Of a DNA stretch of 64,000 nucleotides, positions 25,228 through 40,734 are shown piece after piece (position 1 is the stretch's first letter; every line of letters starts with the position of its first letter). The stretch covers positions 18,373,704 through 18,437,703 of the forward strand of contig NC_092188.1 of assembly GCF_043641665.1 (NCBI RefSeq), read 5' to 3'. The stretch is from Enoplosus armatus. Taxonomy: Eukaryota; Chordata; Actinopteri; Centrarchiformes; Enoplosidae. Position numbers and translations under genes: made by a program. The notes below the pieces were generated by a model. That model saw nothing but the letters and a program-made list of their open reading frames with translations. It was not told the origin of the DNA and ran no database searches.

Positions 25228-27585
25228 TCAGTTGGTCTCTCCTTTAGAGTTGAGAAGCTCAATCAGCTGGTCAGCCTGTAAGATGTTAGACAATGTGGAC
25301 ACAATAGAAATTAGACAGCACTACTGCTGGACCTTACAACTCCACCTGGATAAACTAAAGTATGGTGGCACCACAGGGTTGGTGTCAGAAAGAGAATTAC
25401 TGAACTAAAGAGAAATGAATGTGTTGTTTAAGCAGATATACAATCATCCTCTCAGTTACTGCTATAATGCTGCCTGCAAGAAATTAATAATTTATGATAA
25501 GGAAAAATACATTTTCTGCATTTCCATTTTCACATGGTAAGATTTTTTTGCTTTCTTGTCAACCTGATGGTGCCACAAACTTGGGGATTGAGAAGCAATT
25601 AATGTATCTATACTAAATTTTAAATTATGTACAGTTGCACTTTAGTACAAATAATGAAGAGAGGCTTACGGCGATGAACCAATAGGAGTTGAGTCTGTAG
25701 AAAAGGCGAGACATGAAGCCCATTTGACTAGCAGGTGCCAGGACATGAAGGTGTAGATGTGTGACAGAACAGAATGGGGGCCAATGAAAACCAAACCTGC
25801 AGACAAAGAAAAAGTCTTTACTGCACAGAGTCTCACTGCTCTGCTTCCCAACAAAGCAACAGATATGTTACCAAAGCTAAATAATCAGTTAGTTTAGAAG
25901 ATTATCTATAACAGTTTCCATTAGATTAAGTGCTACTGTTCACTTGGTACAGTTCTTAGTTTAGACTACATTAACGCAGATACTGTGATGATGTGTGCTG
26001 ATGTGTATAATGTTGATCAGCACTACCTACAATCAGTGTGGACTGTTTGCTTGAGCTTCTGTCTAGACTATGCATAGCACTGATCAGTAGTATTGATTGT
26101 TGCTACAGGGACAATTCACCTTGAAATAATGTGTCTGTTTGTAAACAGAAAAACTGAACTGACCCTTGACCTGGGGTTAATGTCATAAAGTGACAAAAGC
26201 TGCTTCACTGAAAATGTTTGGGGATGTTCTCTTTGTAGAAGTCACATTGTAGCACTAACATCCATGAGCCACTACTGACTACCAGTGTGAAGAGCAGTGA
26301 ACTACAAAAAGTACCACTGAATGTAGCCCACCTGACATCACTGAGGTCCGTTACGTTGTTTTTCTGGAGGATCTCCTGCCCTGTCTCAAGCATCCGCTTA
26401 ACTGGGTATATGCCAACAAAAACATATGTTCCTTTTTAAACATAATACAATTTGCCATTAAAAAGAACACAAAAAAGTATTGCTATTCACTCTGCAACTA
26501 TATTCTATTTGGTTACCAATAGTTAACACAAGATAAAAGTTTCAGTCCACAGCATTAGTTAGAAAAGCATTGTCAGTGAAATTGTCTGAGTTGTCATAAA
26601 TTGAGGACAGCAACATCAAGAAGTTTTCCACAATTTCCACAAGTATCAGTAATCAGTCATTTATATCTTACCCAAAGGCACATGTTCTTTGCTGAGTGAT
26701 TTACAGTTCCCTACATGTTTGGTTGGGACGACCAGGTAATGGTGGGGAGCTCCAGGTTTGATGTCTCTGAAACATGAGATCTCCTCATCCTGCAGCAGAA
26801 ATAAATAAATAAATAAATATGTAAGCAAATACAAATTAATAAATCAGCTTCAGGACTTATGAGGGGATGGTGAAAGGGGATGGTCTATAGTGTTTATTTC
26901 ACTGCAACCTATTTTTCAAGAACATCTTAGTTATTTTTTAGTTGTTGGTTAATTAAGTCACCAATATCATCACCTACATGCAGGCTCTTTTCAGCTCTCC
27001 AACTGCTGAGGTTTCCAAACTGGAACCTGCAGTGAGAGGGTGTTTCGGGGGGTCCCGAAAATAACAGTAGCTAAAATTATTTAGGGTCCTTGGTCTGAAA
27101 AAGTTAGGCAAATACGAGCAACGTAAAACAGGACCAAGCTAGCACATGCCTGCAAGGGGTGGACACACTATATGTAACTTACGTACAATAACCCCATGTA
27201 TTCAAGGGGGGAAATATGAGGTACACCCAGCAATACAACCCAATAGACCTACAAATCTATAAAACTACGGCACTGAAAAAAATGTACAGTTAACTCTGAA
27301 CGCAAATGAATCAGCGACATCTTCACAAAGCCAGTATTTGTGACAGAGATAATCACGCTGCTCCTAAAGACAGCTGTTTACAAAATCAACAGGCTAAAGC
27401 TAGCTGGCTTGGCACTCAATATTATTCAATTATTACAATATTCTCACACTATGGAGAAGCTCCGTGCCCATTTCATTGTTTACAATCTTGCAGAAAATAC
27501 ATTTCTTGTCATATCCTTCAGCTGGCACGCCGCTGGTTGTGGAAATATCAATCTTTGCAGGTTGTGTGGCCTCGACACCTGCCAT
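25228..27585 (-). CDS. hint3: Histidine triad nucleotide-binding protein 3 (HINT3)
   Basis: A HIT-superfamily hydrolase of AMP-lysine and aminoacyl-adenylate type substrates. Five coding exons (high to low): 27585-27448, 26789-26672, 26401-26332, 25796-25670, 25275-25228. They total 501 nt, so 166 aa, slightly shorter than human HINT3. The protein has CIFC at residues 29-32, a core with DIKPGAPHHYLVVP in exon 2, and the histidine triad HLHLHVLA at 122-129. By homology to HINT1 the middle His, 124, is the nucleophile. WPPF precedes the triad and NSYWFIADQLIELL follows it, as in HINT3 and unlike HINT1/2. All four introns start GT, end AG and keep the frame. The chosen ATG is the only one in frame at the 5' end of exon 1. 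Gene order trmt11-hint3-ncoa7 supports orthology. Confidence 0.96.
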
Positions 27586-28611
27586 CGTTGAACAATTCAC
27601 TGTCTAAAGTACGACCTGCACAGTCGATCCCAGAGCTCATGGAGCTGACAAGGGGAAACTGAAAGATTGTCGATCTAGACTGTGTAGGGGAAGAAAACTA
27701 CCACCAGAGAGCCATGTTGTCCAACGTATTATATTTGGTAAATCATATTACCTGTTGATCAACTGAATCACATAAATAAAGGTTTCCAAAATCCTCCCTC
27801 TTCTGGCACACTGGCCCTTCCCTGGATTCAGCTTATCAGTGTGCTTTTTTGAAAACATCAGGTTCCCTCAATATTTTTGTGCTTGGAATATGCCTTCCCT
27901 ATATTTTAATTCAAAATTAAAATTAAATTCAGTCACATTGTAATGAGGGTTGGGTTAGGGTTAGGGTTTTTGGTTAGGGCTGTTTAGCCACAGCAAACAG
28001 AAGCAGTCCGACAGAGACTTTTAGACAAAAACAGTTCCTGTGACTATGTGGTCTAAATAAAGAGGGTCGAATATGGCAAAGGCAGAGTATCTTAAAATAG
28101 ACATGTGAACAACAGTTGCCATAAAGATTCTGACGTCTGAAGCTAACAGCATTGAGGATGGAAAATAGCAGTAGGCTGAATAAAAGTTTGTTTGATAATG
28201 TTATTTTTTGACAAGGGAATATTTTTGTTGACTTTTAGCAGTTGGCAGACAGTTAGTTCTTGGGAACAGACATAACCCCCCCCCCCCACCCACCAGGACA
28301 CCCACACCACTGGGTCTTTTGGTTTGCATGTTTTTTTCGTGGTATTTTGTATGTCAACCTCTGAACTCTGAAACTTTTGTTCTTGATGAACATGAAAAGA
28401 GGCTGTCTAAAACTTTCCAAACCTTCATTGATATGAAGTGACATATCATACGAAATACTATAACATGCTATACAAAACATCAAAGGAAACCTGTGATATA
28501 GGTTCTAATTTCTTTAAGTAAGACTATTCTGCTGTCAAACACACATTTGCTATAATAATTCTAATGTGGTCCTTTTGTGGCCTACATATGCACTGTGCAG
28601 CTATATTTGAG

Positions 28612-28652
28612 AAAAAGTAACACGTGACAGGAACTGTCACGTGTTACTTTTT
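28612..28652. repeat. Perfect inverted repeat (19-bp arms, 3-nt loop) with two CACGTG boxes
   Basis: The left arm at 28612-28630 (aaaaagtaacacgtgacag) and the right arm at 28634-28652 are exact reverse complements separated by GAA. Each arm holds one CACGTG E-box. Confidence 0.97.
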
Positions 28653-28774
28653 TGCTCATTTTGTAACTCATCCATGTCTGTGTCTTCATGGGTTTCTTCT
28701 GGCCATGCTGGTCCAAAGTCATGAAAGTCAGGTAAAATGAAAACATTAAATTGCCCATTGGTGGGAATGAGTGT

Positions 28775-28850
28775 GACTGTGTGTGAGCCCTGTGATAGAC
28801 TGGCAGCCTGTCCAGAGTCTCTCACTCAGTCCATGCTGTTATGGATGAAG
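28775..28850. repeat. Retroposon-tail-like fragment
   Basis: Has 'tgtgatagactggcagcctgtcc' followed by 'ctcactcagtccatgctg', a diverged relative of the 7.7 kb fragment. Confidence 0.4.
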
Positions 28851-29313
28851 GAACCGTAACATGTAACATAAAGCACCAGCAATTCTGATTTGCTTGGTCT
28901 CAATATTTCTATTCAAGTTGTTTGGTGCGGAAGACTGAGTGCAGGCCATTGAACAGCAGTTCCTTGTATGGTGTCCTGTAAGCTTGTGGCACCACAAACT
29001 ACACCGCCTTTGATGGATGGGGAACCACTTTTCAGCTGCCTTAAGTTCCTAAAGTTGCAAAGACCTATTGTCCAGGACACTGCAAGCTTTCAGTATTGCA
29101 ATTTACTTCCTTCTACTTTGTTCCCTCTTTTTGTGTGAATTTCCAACAGGAACATTTCTTCTGTGATTGTTCTGTTCATCTTAAATATATTCTTGTGTGT
29201 TTGTTCCATCTGCACCTATGCCACATTATAGCACAAGTACAGTGGCAGTGAGACACCGATGCAGAGATTAGAGTAACACAAATATGACAATTTGTATATA
29301 TATGTGTATATAT

Positions 29314-29314
<1 letters not shown>

Positions 29315-29356
<42 letters not shown>
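29315..29356. repeat. (AC)n microsatellite
   Basis: About 21 AC units, flanked by short AT runs on both sides. Confidence 0.95.
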
Positions 29357-29360
<4 letters not shown>

Positions 29361-29757
29361 ATTCATCTATTCCTATATATATATATATATAATATTTTTT
29401 TGTAGCATGAAAAAAAACAGCTTCATCAGTGGAAAAGGTGATGTTGTTTTAAAGGGTTTATTCATAATAAAATATGAATGCTATGTCAACTTTGTCTTTC
29501 ACCAGGAAACACAAAGTTTTAATGTGGTTCTACAAAACATCATGGGCAGTGCCAGCACCGCCTGGCAGGCTCTGATTTACACACAAACATAAAGCTTTGC
29601 TTTCCCATTCAAATTTTCTTTAAAACAGATTTTAAATATTTAGATAGTAAAAAGTTGTAAAAGATGGTTCCTTGAGTCTTCCTTATAATATTGTACATTT
29701 ATGCAAATAGCATAACACATTACATATTATAAGTTATTGATAGTGCAACTCTGTACT

Positions 29758-29763
29758 TTTATT
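29758..29763 (-). terminator. Candidate poly(A) signal of ncoa7
   Basis: AATAAA on the minus strand about 800 nt after the ncoa7 stop. Another is at 29457-29462. Which one is used cannot be told. Confidence 0.35.
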
Positions 29764-30561
29764 TTTGAACCAGAGTGGATGGTTCTTCATCTGCAGCTGT
29801 AGTTTTCCAATGGAGAACATTAAAACCAGACCTCATATTGGAACAAACTCAAAAGTACAATTAGAGTCAAGATAGGCCAATGTGGGTCCTATCATGTTAC
29901 AGTGTTTCTACCATAGATTAATTATTTAACCTTGTTTGTCTTACAGATTTACATGGCCCTTTATGTTCTAAGTGCGTTTCATAAACCTTGGTGCCATGAA
30001 AGAAACTAGAACACTGCACATTTACACACACAGAGATACATACTGTAAAAAAAAAATCCCAATCACGTGTGGTCGTTAGAAAGAAAATAAAAATAAAAAA
30101 TCCTTAAATCTTGAATGTGCTTACAGTAGTTACAAGCTTTTTATCCAACAGTGTTACTTTGAACTTTGTATTATAATGCTCTCCACAACCAAGGAAGGGC
30201 ATGAAGGGCTTAAAGCTTCAGATGCCAGTTACTTACTGGGCTTAGCACAGGGCTAGTGATGAATAGCAGGTAGTTTAAAGCAGCAGGACTCTGAATGACG
30301 GGATTTCATCCAGCCACTTGTATTTAAGGCACAGATCAAGCCAGCACAAACACAAAGTCCAGCGCAGAAACCACTAGAACAGGCCTCACACTGTATGTGG
30401 GCTAATCTGAGCCAGGTGCACAGGTGATAGCAACTGCTCTATCAGATCTTGGACAGTAGTGGCTAAACCACACGTACTCCTTGACGTCTTGTAGTTTTGT
30501 AACTCCAGACAGGACAGTTGGTTCTACTTTGTTTTTATCTCATCTTTTCAGATGTTCTTTC

Positions 30562-33925
<3,364 letters not shown>

Positions 33926-34040
33926 GGTTGATTGAAGAGGAAGGTGTTGATGGTAAACTGTAAGGAGAAGGAGAGAGTAGATGGTCTGGAGGCTCACTGC
34001 TGAAGCAGCATGTCCACTCTGAGTCTCTGCCATCACCTGC

Positions 34041-34048
34041 ATTTTATA
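34041..34048 (-). promoter_or_regulatory. ncoa7: TATA box of the upstream ncoa7 promoter
   Basis: TATAAAAT on the minus strand, 116 bp before the ATG of the longer form. Upstream, around 34065-34084, lie a GATA-type TTATCT and a GTTCAAAGGGG motif that resembles nuclear-receptor half-sites. The latter assignment is only suggestive. Confidence 0.6.
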
Positions 34049-34789
34049 CCAAGGATCACTCGCTGAGATAAGCCCCTTTGAACATAAACCCTCCCTTTCT
34101 CCTTTGACAGCTCTACATGGCCTGCACGTATTCACACAAGGATTTCACAATGGTGCCTGAAAGCCAACGCTGGTGACACATTAGCTTGACCTGCTCCCAG
34201 TCCCTGTCCTTAAGTTTGGCTGGAGTTCAGGCAGTTACTGTGTCAAGGTAGCGGCTAAGTGACTGAATGAGGTGGTGACAAAAAGATAAAAGCACATCTG
34301 TCAGTCAGTTTTGATTCTTTTCATTGTTCCCATCTGTGTCTCTGTATCTCAATCTTCCCGGATGTTTGTTCTCTCCTCCCATCCCATCAGCAGTAAATTA
34401 ATTACATTTTTAAAGTGAATTTTGAGGTACTTTACTTGTGTATCTCCACTACATTTCAGGGGGAAATATTGCACTTTTTACTCCACTACATTCATCACAG
34501 CTACAGTTACTGAATACTTTCCAGATTAAGATTTTAAAAACCTATTATAAGCATATAAAACACAATGCATTATTATAAAGAACATGATAGCGACAGTATA
34601 TATAAAGTACTTGAAATTAGCTCAACTTCAACCGGATACAACTTTAAGATGCTGCTTACATGAAATTGCATCAGTAAAACATGTAATAATACGACGGTGA
34701 TAGAGGCCTTTCTGAATAATGAAAATAAACTTTTTAGACTTGTGTACTAAGTACTTTTTGTTAATAATATTTTTATACTTAAAGTATAG

Positions 34790-35432
34790 TTTGATATAGT
34801 TCCCAAGTTTGATAATTTGGGAAATAATGATTATTAATTTTCTTGGTGCAAGTTAGATGAGAAGATTAATACCAATCACATGTTTGTACAGTGAATATGA
34901 AGCTAGCGCCAACAACTGGTTATCTTAGCTTAGCATAAAGACAGGAAACAGGGGGAACAGCTAGCCTGGCTCTGCCCAAATGTGACTAAATTCACATAAC
35001 AGCACCTTTGAAGCCCACTAAGTTATAAGTTATATCTCATTTGTTTAATAAAACTGTATTAGTGTCTTTTGTGAAAACAACAGGTTATGTTTTACTGGGG
35101 ATTATGTTTATATGTATGTTTAAATGAAGTCTTCAGGAAGTCACTGTGTCCATAATAATCCCGCACATAACTCAGCTGTTTTTACACTTTTGTTTTTGTA
35201 CATATTAAACAAACATAATGTGTCAATTAGTGAGCTTTAGAAGTACTAGTGTTTACCTATCCACAGGCTAGATGTTTTCTGCTGTTTCCGAGCTTCGAGC
35301 TAAGCTAAGGTAACTGGCTGCACCTTCACATTTATCGTACAGACATGAGAGTCGTATTGAACTTCTCATCTAACTCTCGACAAGAAAGCGAAAAAGTGTA
35401 TTTCCCCAAATGTCAAACTATTTCTTTAAGTA
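34790..35432. repeat. TAGC-rich MITE-like repeat, copy 3
   Basis: The most complete copy. The left end has 'agttagatgagaagatta' and the right end has 'cttctcatctaactctcg', which are inverted relative to each other. The outer ends 'tttgataatttgggaaata' and 'tatttccccaaatgtcaaac' are likewise inverted. The interior has 'ttatcttagcttagcataaa' and 'cgagctaagctaaggtaac'. No coding capacity. Confidence 0.65.
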
Positions 35433-37573
35433 CGATTTTGAATTTACATTTACTTTTGTAATTGAGTATTTTACACTGTGGTATTGGTACTTTTACTTAA
35501 AGGATCTGGATACGTTATTAATACATTCAATCAGATTCATCATTCTCCCTCTCACTCTTCTGTTTTTCCTTTCTGTCTTTTTCATTCTGCCTCACTCTCA
35601 GGTTTCCCATGAACAATCCAAAAAGGGAAAAGATTGTTTGGCAAGCCTATAGGGTTTCTCAGAGTAGGGATGAACAGTGCATAAAGGAATGGTTGTGGTC
35701 TGTATTAATGACGTACTAGGGCAAGGCTAACATTAGATTTGGAAGTTTTTGGGATTATGCAACATCAGGAATTTTTGATGGTAAATGCTTTGACAGGGAT
35801 GTGTTGGCTTATTTTAATGTCAATTCAATGTGTATTATTTTGTTGTTGTTTGTTGTGCGGTAACTTGAGTACACACAATGACACGGATGATTACATAAAC
35901 TCATCCCAACTGTATCTCCCTGCATCTATCATTTGAGGCCTTTATCTTAACAGTCTCCACTCTATCAGGATTTGTCTCAGGCTCATGCCTTCATATCAAG
36001 ATTTAATCAAAGCAGCAAACCTTGATTGTAGTGTTGACCATTTATAAATGATCAATGTCCAATACTTACCATTCAGACTTGATCAATTTCCAGTGTTGGC
36101 AACTATCTCTCTACGCTAATGCTCAAACAGAATCACAGAGTTGTCTGTTTCTTCTGTCTGTGGTCATAAGGATTAACTGGGTAAACACAAATAAACAGGC
36201 TTCTCAGTGGGCCAGATCTTCTGAACATGCTGAGCTGTGGAAGCAGCAATCCTATTTGTGAGAGCTGCTTTGAGGGTGTTATTTTAAAATATCTTCACTT
36301 TTATGACTAGATCTGTCTACACTCTTCTCTCTACTTCAGCAGATAATCATTTGTACACACTTAATGAAGTATTTTGGTTGAAAGAAAACATATTCTACTA
36401 ATTCAAGATATATAGAGTAAAGACAAATACAGGTATAACATCTTTTTTAAAGTGATATTAAGTACAATGACAGGACTGTTTTTTTTTTTGTTTTTTTTTA
36501 CTAAATTACAAAATGAGAGTGGTTCCAGTGCTCAAACACAGGTTTGTTCATGCTCAGATATCAGGTAAAAAGATTACAATAGGGACACTCTGGGGTCAAC
36601 AGTCAGTCATGATGGTCTTACACAAGAGAAATAGGATGGAGGAGATCGATTTGAGACAGTGTCCAGTCTGACACACAGACAAAATCGATAAGTAAACACA
36701 CAGGCACACAGATATATACAGATCTACACACTTAAAAAGACAGATACATATATACAGATACTAAAACCCATACTCATATATGCACACCTGATGCATGCAT
36801 GTCAGTCCTGCACATGTTCACACATATATGCAGAAGAGACCTCCACTGTTACTGAATGACCCATTTAGTCTGCACAAAAATCACAGCTGGGATTTTTTTA
36901 TTATTATTATCATTCATAAATTGACAGGTGATGTTGATGATATTATGTTGACATTATGTTTTGAGTTCTTCTGCATTTTTTGCCTGTTTAAAATTATTAC
37001 ATGTTAATAGCAGGAAATGACACCTGCACGGGTGAATGAACTACTAGCAAGAAAAAGGTCTAGCATTGAGAGAGGCATTTGTTGCTTAGAATTTTGGATT
37101 TCTAAATGTATCTTCTAACTTTTGCAAAATCAGCACTCTGCTCTCTATGACAGCTTAAGTTTCAGTTTTGGTTCCTACTAAAAACGTCAGAATTGCACAA
37201 AGCCCATACAGTTTGTAGTATTTCCTCATCATCAAAGCAAGCAAGAAAATATTTTGCTGCTGAAATCTGCAACTGAACTTAAAGCAGATGAAAAATATTG
37301 GCCAATTGGAGAATGGAATGGAGAAATGAATTCATATAATGTGAAACAATGAGGATATATTCAAACAAAAGGTCGGTCAGAGAATAATGATAATAATAAT
37401 TATGGCCATATAGATAAATGTGGCGAATTTCCTCCACTGTAACTGCAAACAACTGCGTCCAACAAAATAAGATTCTGCATGAATGTGCACAGACCATCAG
37501 ATATTGTTAGAGTCCCAAAGGCTATGGGCCTCTGGGAAAGGATGTGTATACAGTACATGCACACATCCTCACA

Positions 37574-37574
<1 letters not shown>

Positions 37575-37612
<38 letters not shown>
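37575..37612. repeat. (AC)n microsatellite
   Basis: About 19 AC units; a shorter array follows at 37785-37804. Confidence 0.95.
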
Positions 37613-37614
<2 letters not shown>

Positions 37615-38576
37615 CACGCCTTCGTCATTTTCTTGGCAGTAGGTTGTGTAATTAGTTGTTTTAGAGACGTTTTTTTGCGTCACCTCTCCTCCAATTCCTG
37701 TAAATCCTCTCTGCCCTGTGCATGATTCCAACCAGACATCTGAGACCTCTATGAGCCAGCATGCTCAATTCTCTTGGTTCAGTACACACACACACACACA
37801 CACAAGGTCTTGTTTACTCCTGCAAGCGTTTAGTTTTCGGAGTTCCTGGAATGAATAAGCATTTGATGTTGGGCCACTCTGTAGCCTACAGTTGCAAGTA
37901 AGTGTGCTTCTGTAACACTAACAGTTGTGCATGAGTAAGCTGAAAAAGGCTTTTCAGAAATCTATGAACAGGGTGACTATCACTGGTAGATAAATCCAAG
38001 GATTGATGACATTGTTTTGTTTGACAGAGATTTAAGATGCCTCTTAGGTCCCTATGTACTGTTGCAAGACCATCCTCTTACCACCAACATTTCACATAAA
38101 ATCACTGTAATTTTGTTTGTTTTTTATGAGAGTGATGATTATTGGCACATTGGCGTGCAATGCAATCCATAAAGCTGTTAATTGTTTGATTCTGGTAATT
38201 TTGGAAAATGACACAATGGCCAAATTATGTAATATTAAATACTATCTCAATGTTTTATTTAAAATGTATTTTACTCGTATGTAGCTTTATCACTGTGGAA
38301 ACTATCTTCAAGCCTAGGGAAGTAAACAGGTAGTAGACTTTGACTGTGAAAGAATATAACCAACATCATGCTTCAAATTCTACTGGCTGCAGCTTAAAAG
38401 GACTATGTCTTGTCCAAACACAAGCAAATGCCTTTCTGATCACTGTCTGCTAAATATGGAGTATAAGAGTATACCTCACCTTAGTGGTTTGTCTGAAGAG
38501 CTATAGCTATTCAGAGAACAGGAAAGCGCATTGTCTGTTGCTCACACTTTCCGACTGCTGATGTAACGTCACAAAA

Positions 38577-38835
38577 GGTGTAAAGGTACACAAAATTCAC
38601 GGGCCGGTATGTACCTCGGTCTTTGGGTCACATTTCGGTACGTTTCTGGTACAGCAGGGAAAACAAAAAAATGCAGAAAATAACATTTTTGTCAAAATGT
38701 TAACATTCAACAGTGGCTCATTTGCCATAATTGTACTGTAAATGTTTAAACACTCAAATACTCAAATATTGGCATATTGTCAATAAGAAAAAATAAATAG
38801 CAGACCTCAGATTTTCTCAGACGTAAAAACATACG
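38577..38835. mobile_element. Left part of an interrupted hAT-like nonautonomous element
   Basis: Begins GGTGTAAAGGTACAC, then 'gggccggtatgtacctcggt' and 'gggtcacatttcggtacg', a pattern I recognise from abundant fish repeats. The matching inverted terminus is at 40719-40734, on the other side of the inserted Tc1-type element. The hAT assignment is by recognition. Confidence 0.5.
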
Positions 38836-38894
38836 GCTGCTTCTCCATGCTTTGTTCTGACCATGGGAACAGTAAGTAGACCAGCACCTGAGGA

Positions 38895-39114
38895 CCTGAG
38901 GAGTCTGGCAAGTTAGTAACAGGGAAGGAGGTCGGAGATGTATTTTGGTCTTAACCCATAAGGTACTTTAAAAATGTGCAGCAGAATTTTAAACTCGGGT
39001 CTATGGAATACTGGAAGCCAATGCAGTGATCTCATCATTGGTGTAATGTGGTCCCAGTTAAGACCCTGGCAGCAACATTTTGGATTAGCTGTAGTTGTCC
39101 AATAACTCAAACTC
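38895..39114 (-). mobile_element. L2/Maui-like LINE fragment (reverse transcriptase C-terminal end)
   Basis: The minus strand translates to WDHITPMMRSLHWLPV, then FKILLHIFKVPYGLRPKYIS and DLLPCY. That is the form of the C-terminal end of non-LTR reverse transcriptases of the L2 type that are common in fish. It is a truncated fragment lying directly against the Tc1-type element. Confidence 0.65.
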
Positions 39115-39116
39115 TA

Positions 39117-40608
39117 CACTGCGTGCACAATTATTAGGCAAGTGAGTATCTTGACCTTATCGTCATTATCATGCATATTTTCCAACTCCAAGCTATTTTA
39201 ACTTGAATGCTAATTGGATTTAAGCATTATCTTGTGATGTGTATTTGTGTAATGAGGGAGGGTGTGGCCTAAAGTGATCAACACCCTATATCAAGGTGTG
39301 CATAATTATTAGGCAGCTTCTTTACCTCAGACAAAATGGGCCAAAAAAGAGATTTAACAGATTCTGAAAAGTCAAAAATTGTATTGAGGCGTGATCACCA
39401 AACAAGCAAACGTTTTGTTGCAAATAGTCAAAAGGGTCGCAAGAAACGTGTGGAGAAAAAAAGACAAATTAACTGCTTAAGACTTGAGAAGATTTAAACG
39501 TGAAGCTACCAGGAACCCATTAACCTCCAGTGCTGCCATATTCCAGAAATGCAACCTACCTGGAGTGTCCAGAAGTACAAGGTGCTCAGAGACATGACCC
39601 AGGTAAGGAAGGCTGAAACACCACCACCACTGAACAAGACTCATAAGTTGAAACGTCAAGACTGGGCCAAGAGATATCTGAAGACAGATTTTTCAAAGGT
39701 TTTATGGACGGATGAAATGAGAGTGTCTCTTGACGGACCAGATGGATGGGCCCGTGGCTGGATCACTAATGGGCACAGAGCTGCACTTCGAGTCAGACGC
39801 CAACAAGGTGGAGGTGGGGTACTGGTATGGGCTGCTATTATTAAGGATGAGCTAGTTGGAGCTTTTCGGGTTGAAGATGGACTTAAAATCAACTCCCAAA
39901 CCTACTGCCAGTTTTTACAAGATACTTTCTTCAAGCAGTGGTACAGGAAAAAATCATTCAAGAAGGCCATGATTTTTATGCAGGACAATGCTCCATCACA
40001 AGAATCCAAGTACTCCACTGTGTGGCTAGCCAGAAAAGGCCTTAAAGATGACAGAATAATGACATGGTCCCCTTCCTCACCTGACCTAAACCCTATTGAG
40101 AACTTGTGGGCCCTTCTTAAACGTGAGATTTACAGTGAGGGAAGACAATACACCTCTTTGAACAGCATTTGGGAGGCTGTGGTTGCTGCTGCACAAAAAG
40201 TTGATCATCAACAGATCAAGAAACTAACAGACTCCATGGATGGAAGGCTCATGACAGTTATTGAAAAGAAGGGTGGCTATACTGGTCACTGAATATTTGT
40301 TGAAATGTCTGTTTGTAAATTTCGAGTTGTTTATTTGTTATTCTTACTCTACTAAATGAAAATAAACAAGTGAGATGGGAAATGTTTAGTTTTTCATTTA
40401 GTTGCATAATAATTCTGCACACTAATAGTTGCCTAATAATTGTGCACACATAGATATTCTCCCGAGAAAGCCAAAACTCACTTTTCCTTTGTTAAATACT
40501 CAGGTTTGAGGTTTATTAACATTTTGGATTGACTGAGAGCACTGTATTTGTTCAAAAATAAAATGAATCCTCAGGAATACAACTTGGCTAATAATTGTGC
40601 ACGCAGTG
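39117..40608 (+). mobile_element. Tc1/mariner transposon, DD37E type (TRT-like)
   Basis: A 1492-bp element flanked by TA on both sides (39115-39116 and 40609-40610). Terminal inverted repeats start CACTGCGTGCACAATTATTA at both ends. Inner copies of the same motif occur at 39296-39315 on the left and at 40401-40422 and 40428-40449 on the right, giving an IR/DR-like layout. The transposase remnant has the DD37E spacing, which I recall as that of the TRT group of Tc1-like elements in fish. The element is inactive in cis because its transposase frame is broken. Confidence 0.92.
39336..40292 (+). pseudogene. Broken Tc1-like transposase (DD37E)
   Basis: An ATG at 39336 opens MGQKRDLTDSEKSKIVLRRD but the frame stops at about 39497, and the DNA-binding region appears shortened by deletion. 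A second frame (about 39495-39595) carries a piece and is also closed by a stop. The catalytic part is open from 39549 to 40292 (247 aa): LWTDEM supplies the first Asp, FMQDNAPSQ the second, and PDLNPIENLWALLK the Glu. Thirty-seven residues separate the second Asp from the Glu. The catalytic triad therefore survives, while the N-terminal helix-turn-helix region is frameshifted and truncated. Confidence 0.9.
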
Positions 40609-40610
40609 TA

Positions 40611-40734
40611 GAATTTCTGTTTTGTGCTTGCAAGTAGTCGACATAAACAGCGACACGGAAGACGAAACCGCAACTCGAGAACGTGGATGTTTGTATCGTG
40701 GGTTCAGTCTCAGTTTCAGAACCCTTACACCCCT
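40611..40734. mobile_element. Right part of the interrupted hAT-like element
   Basis: Ends 'aacccttacacccct', whose reverse complement (AGGGGTGTAAGGGTT) pairs with the GGTGTAAAGGT terminus at 38577. It directly follows the TA after the Tc1-type element. Confidence 0.45.

Larger units (their letters stand above)
27586..29757. other. Spacer between hint3 and the ncoa7 3' end
   Basis: No exon was recognised. It contains the hint3 promoter side, two or three TTAGGG-like units near 27944-27980, a C-rich run at about 28269-28280, a perfect hairpin at 28612-28652, a retroposon-tail fragment near 28.78 kb, and an (AC)n array at 29.3 kb. Confidence 0.5.
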
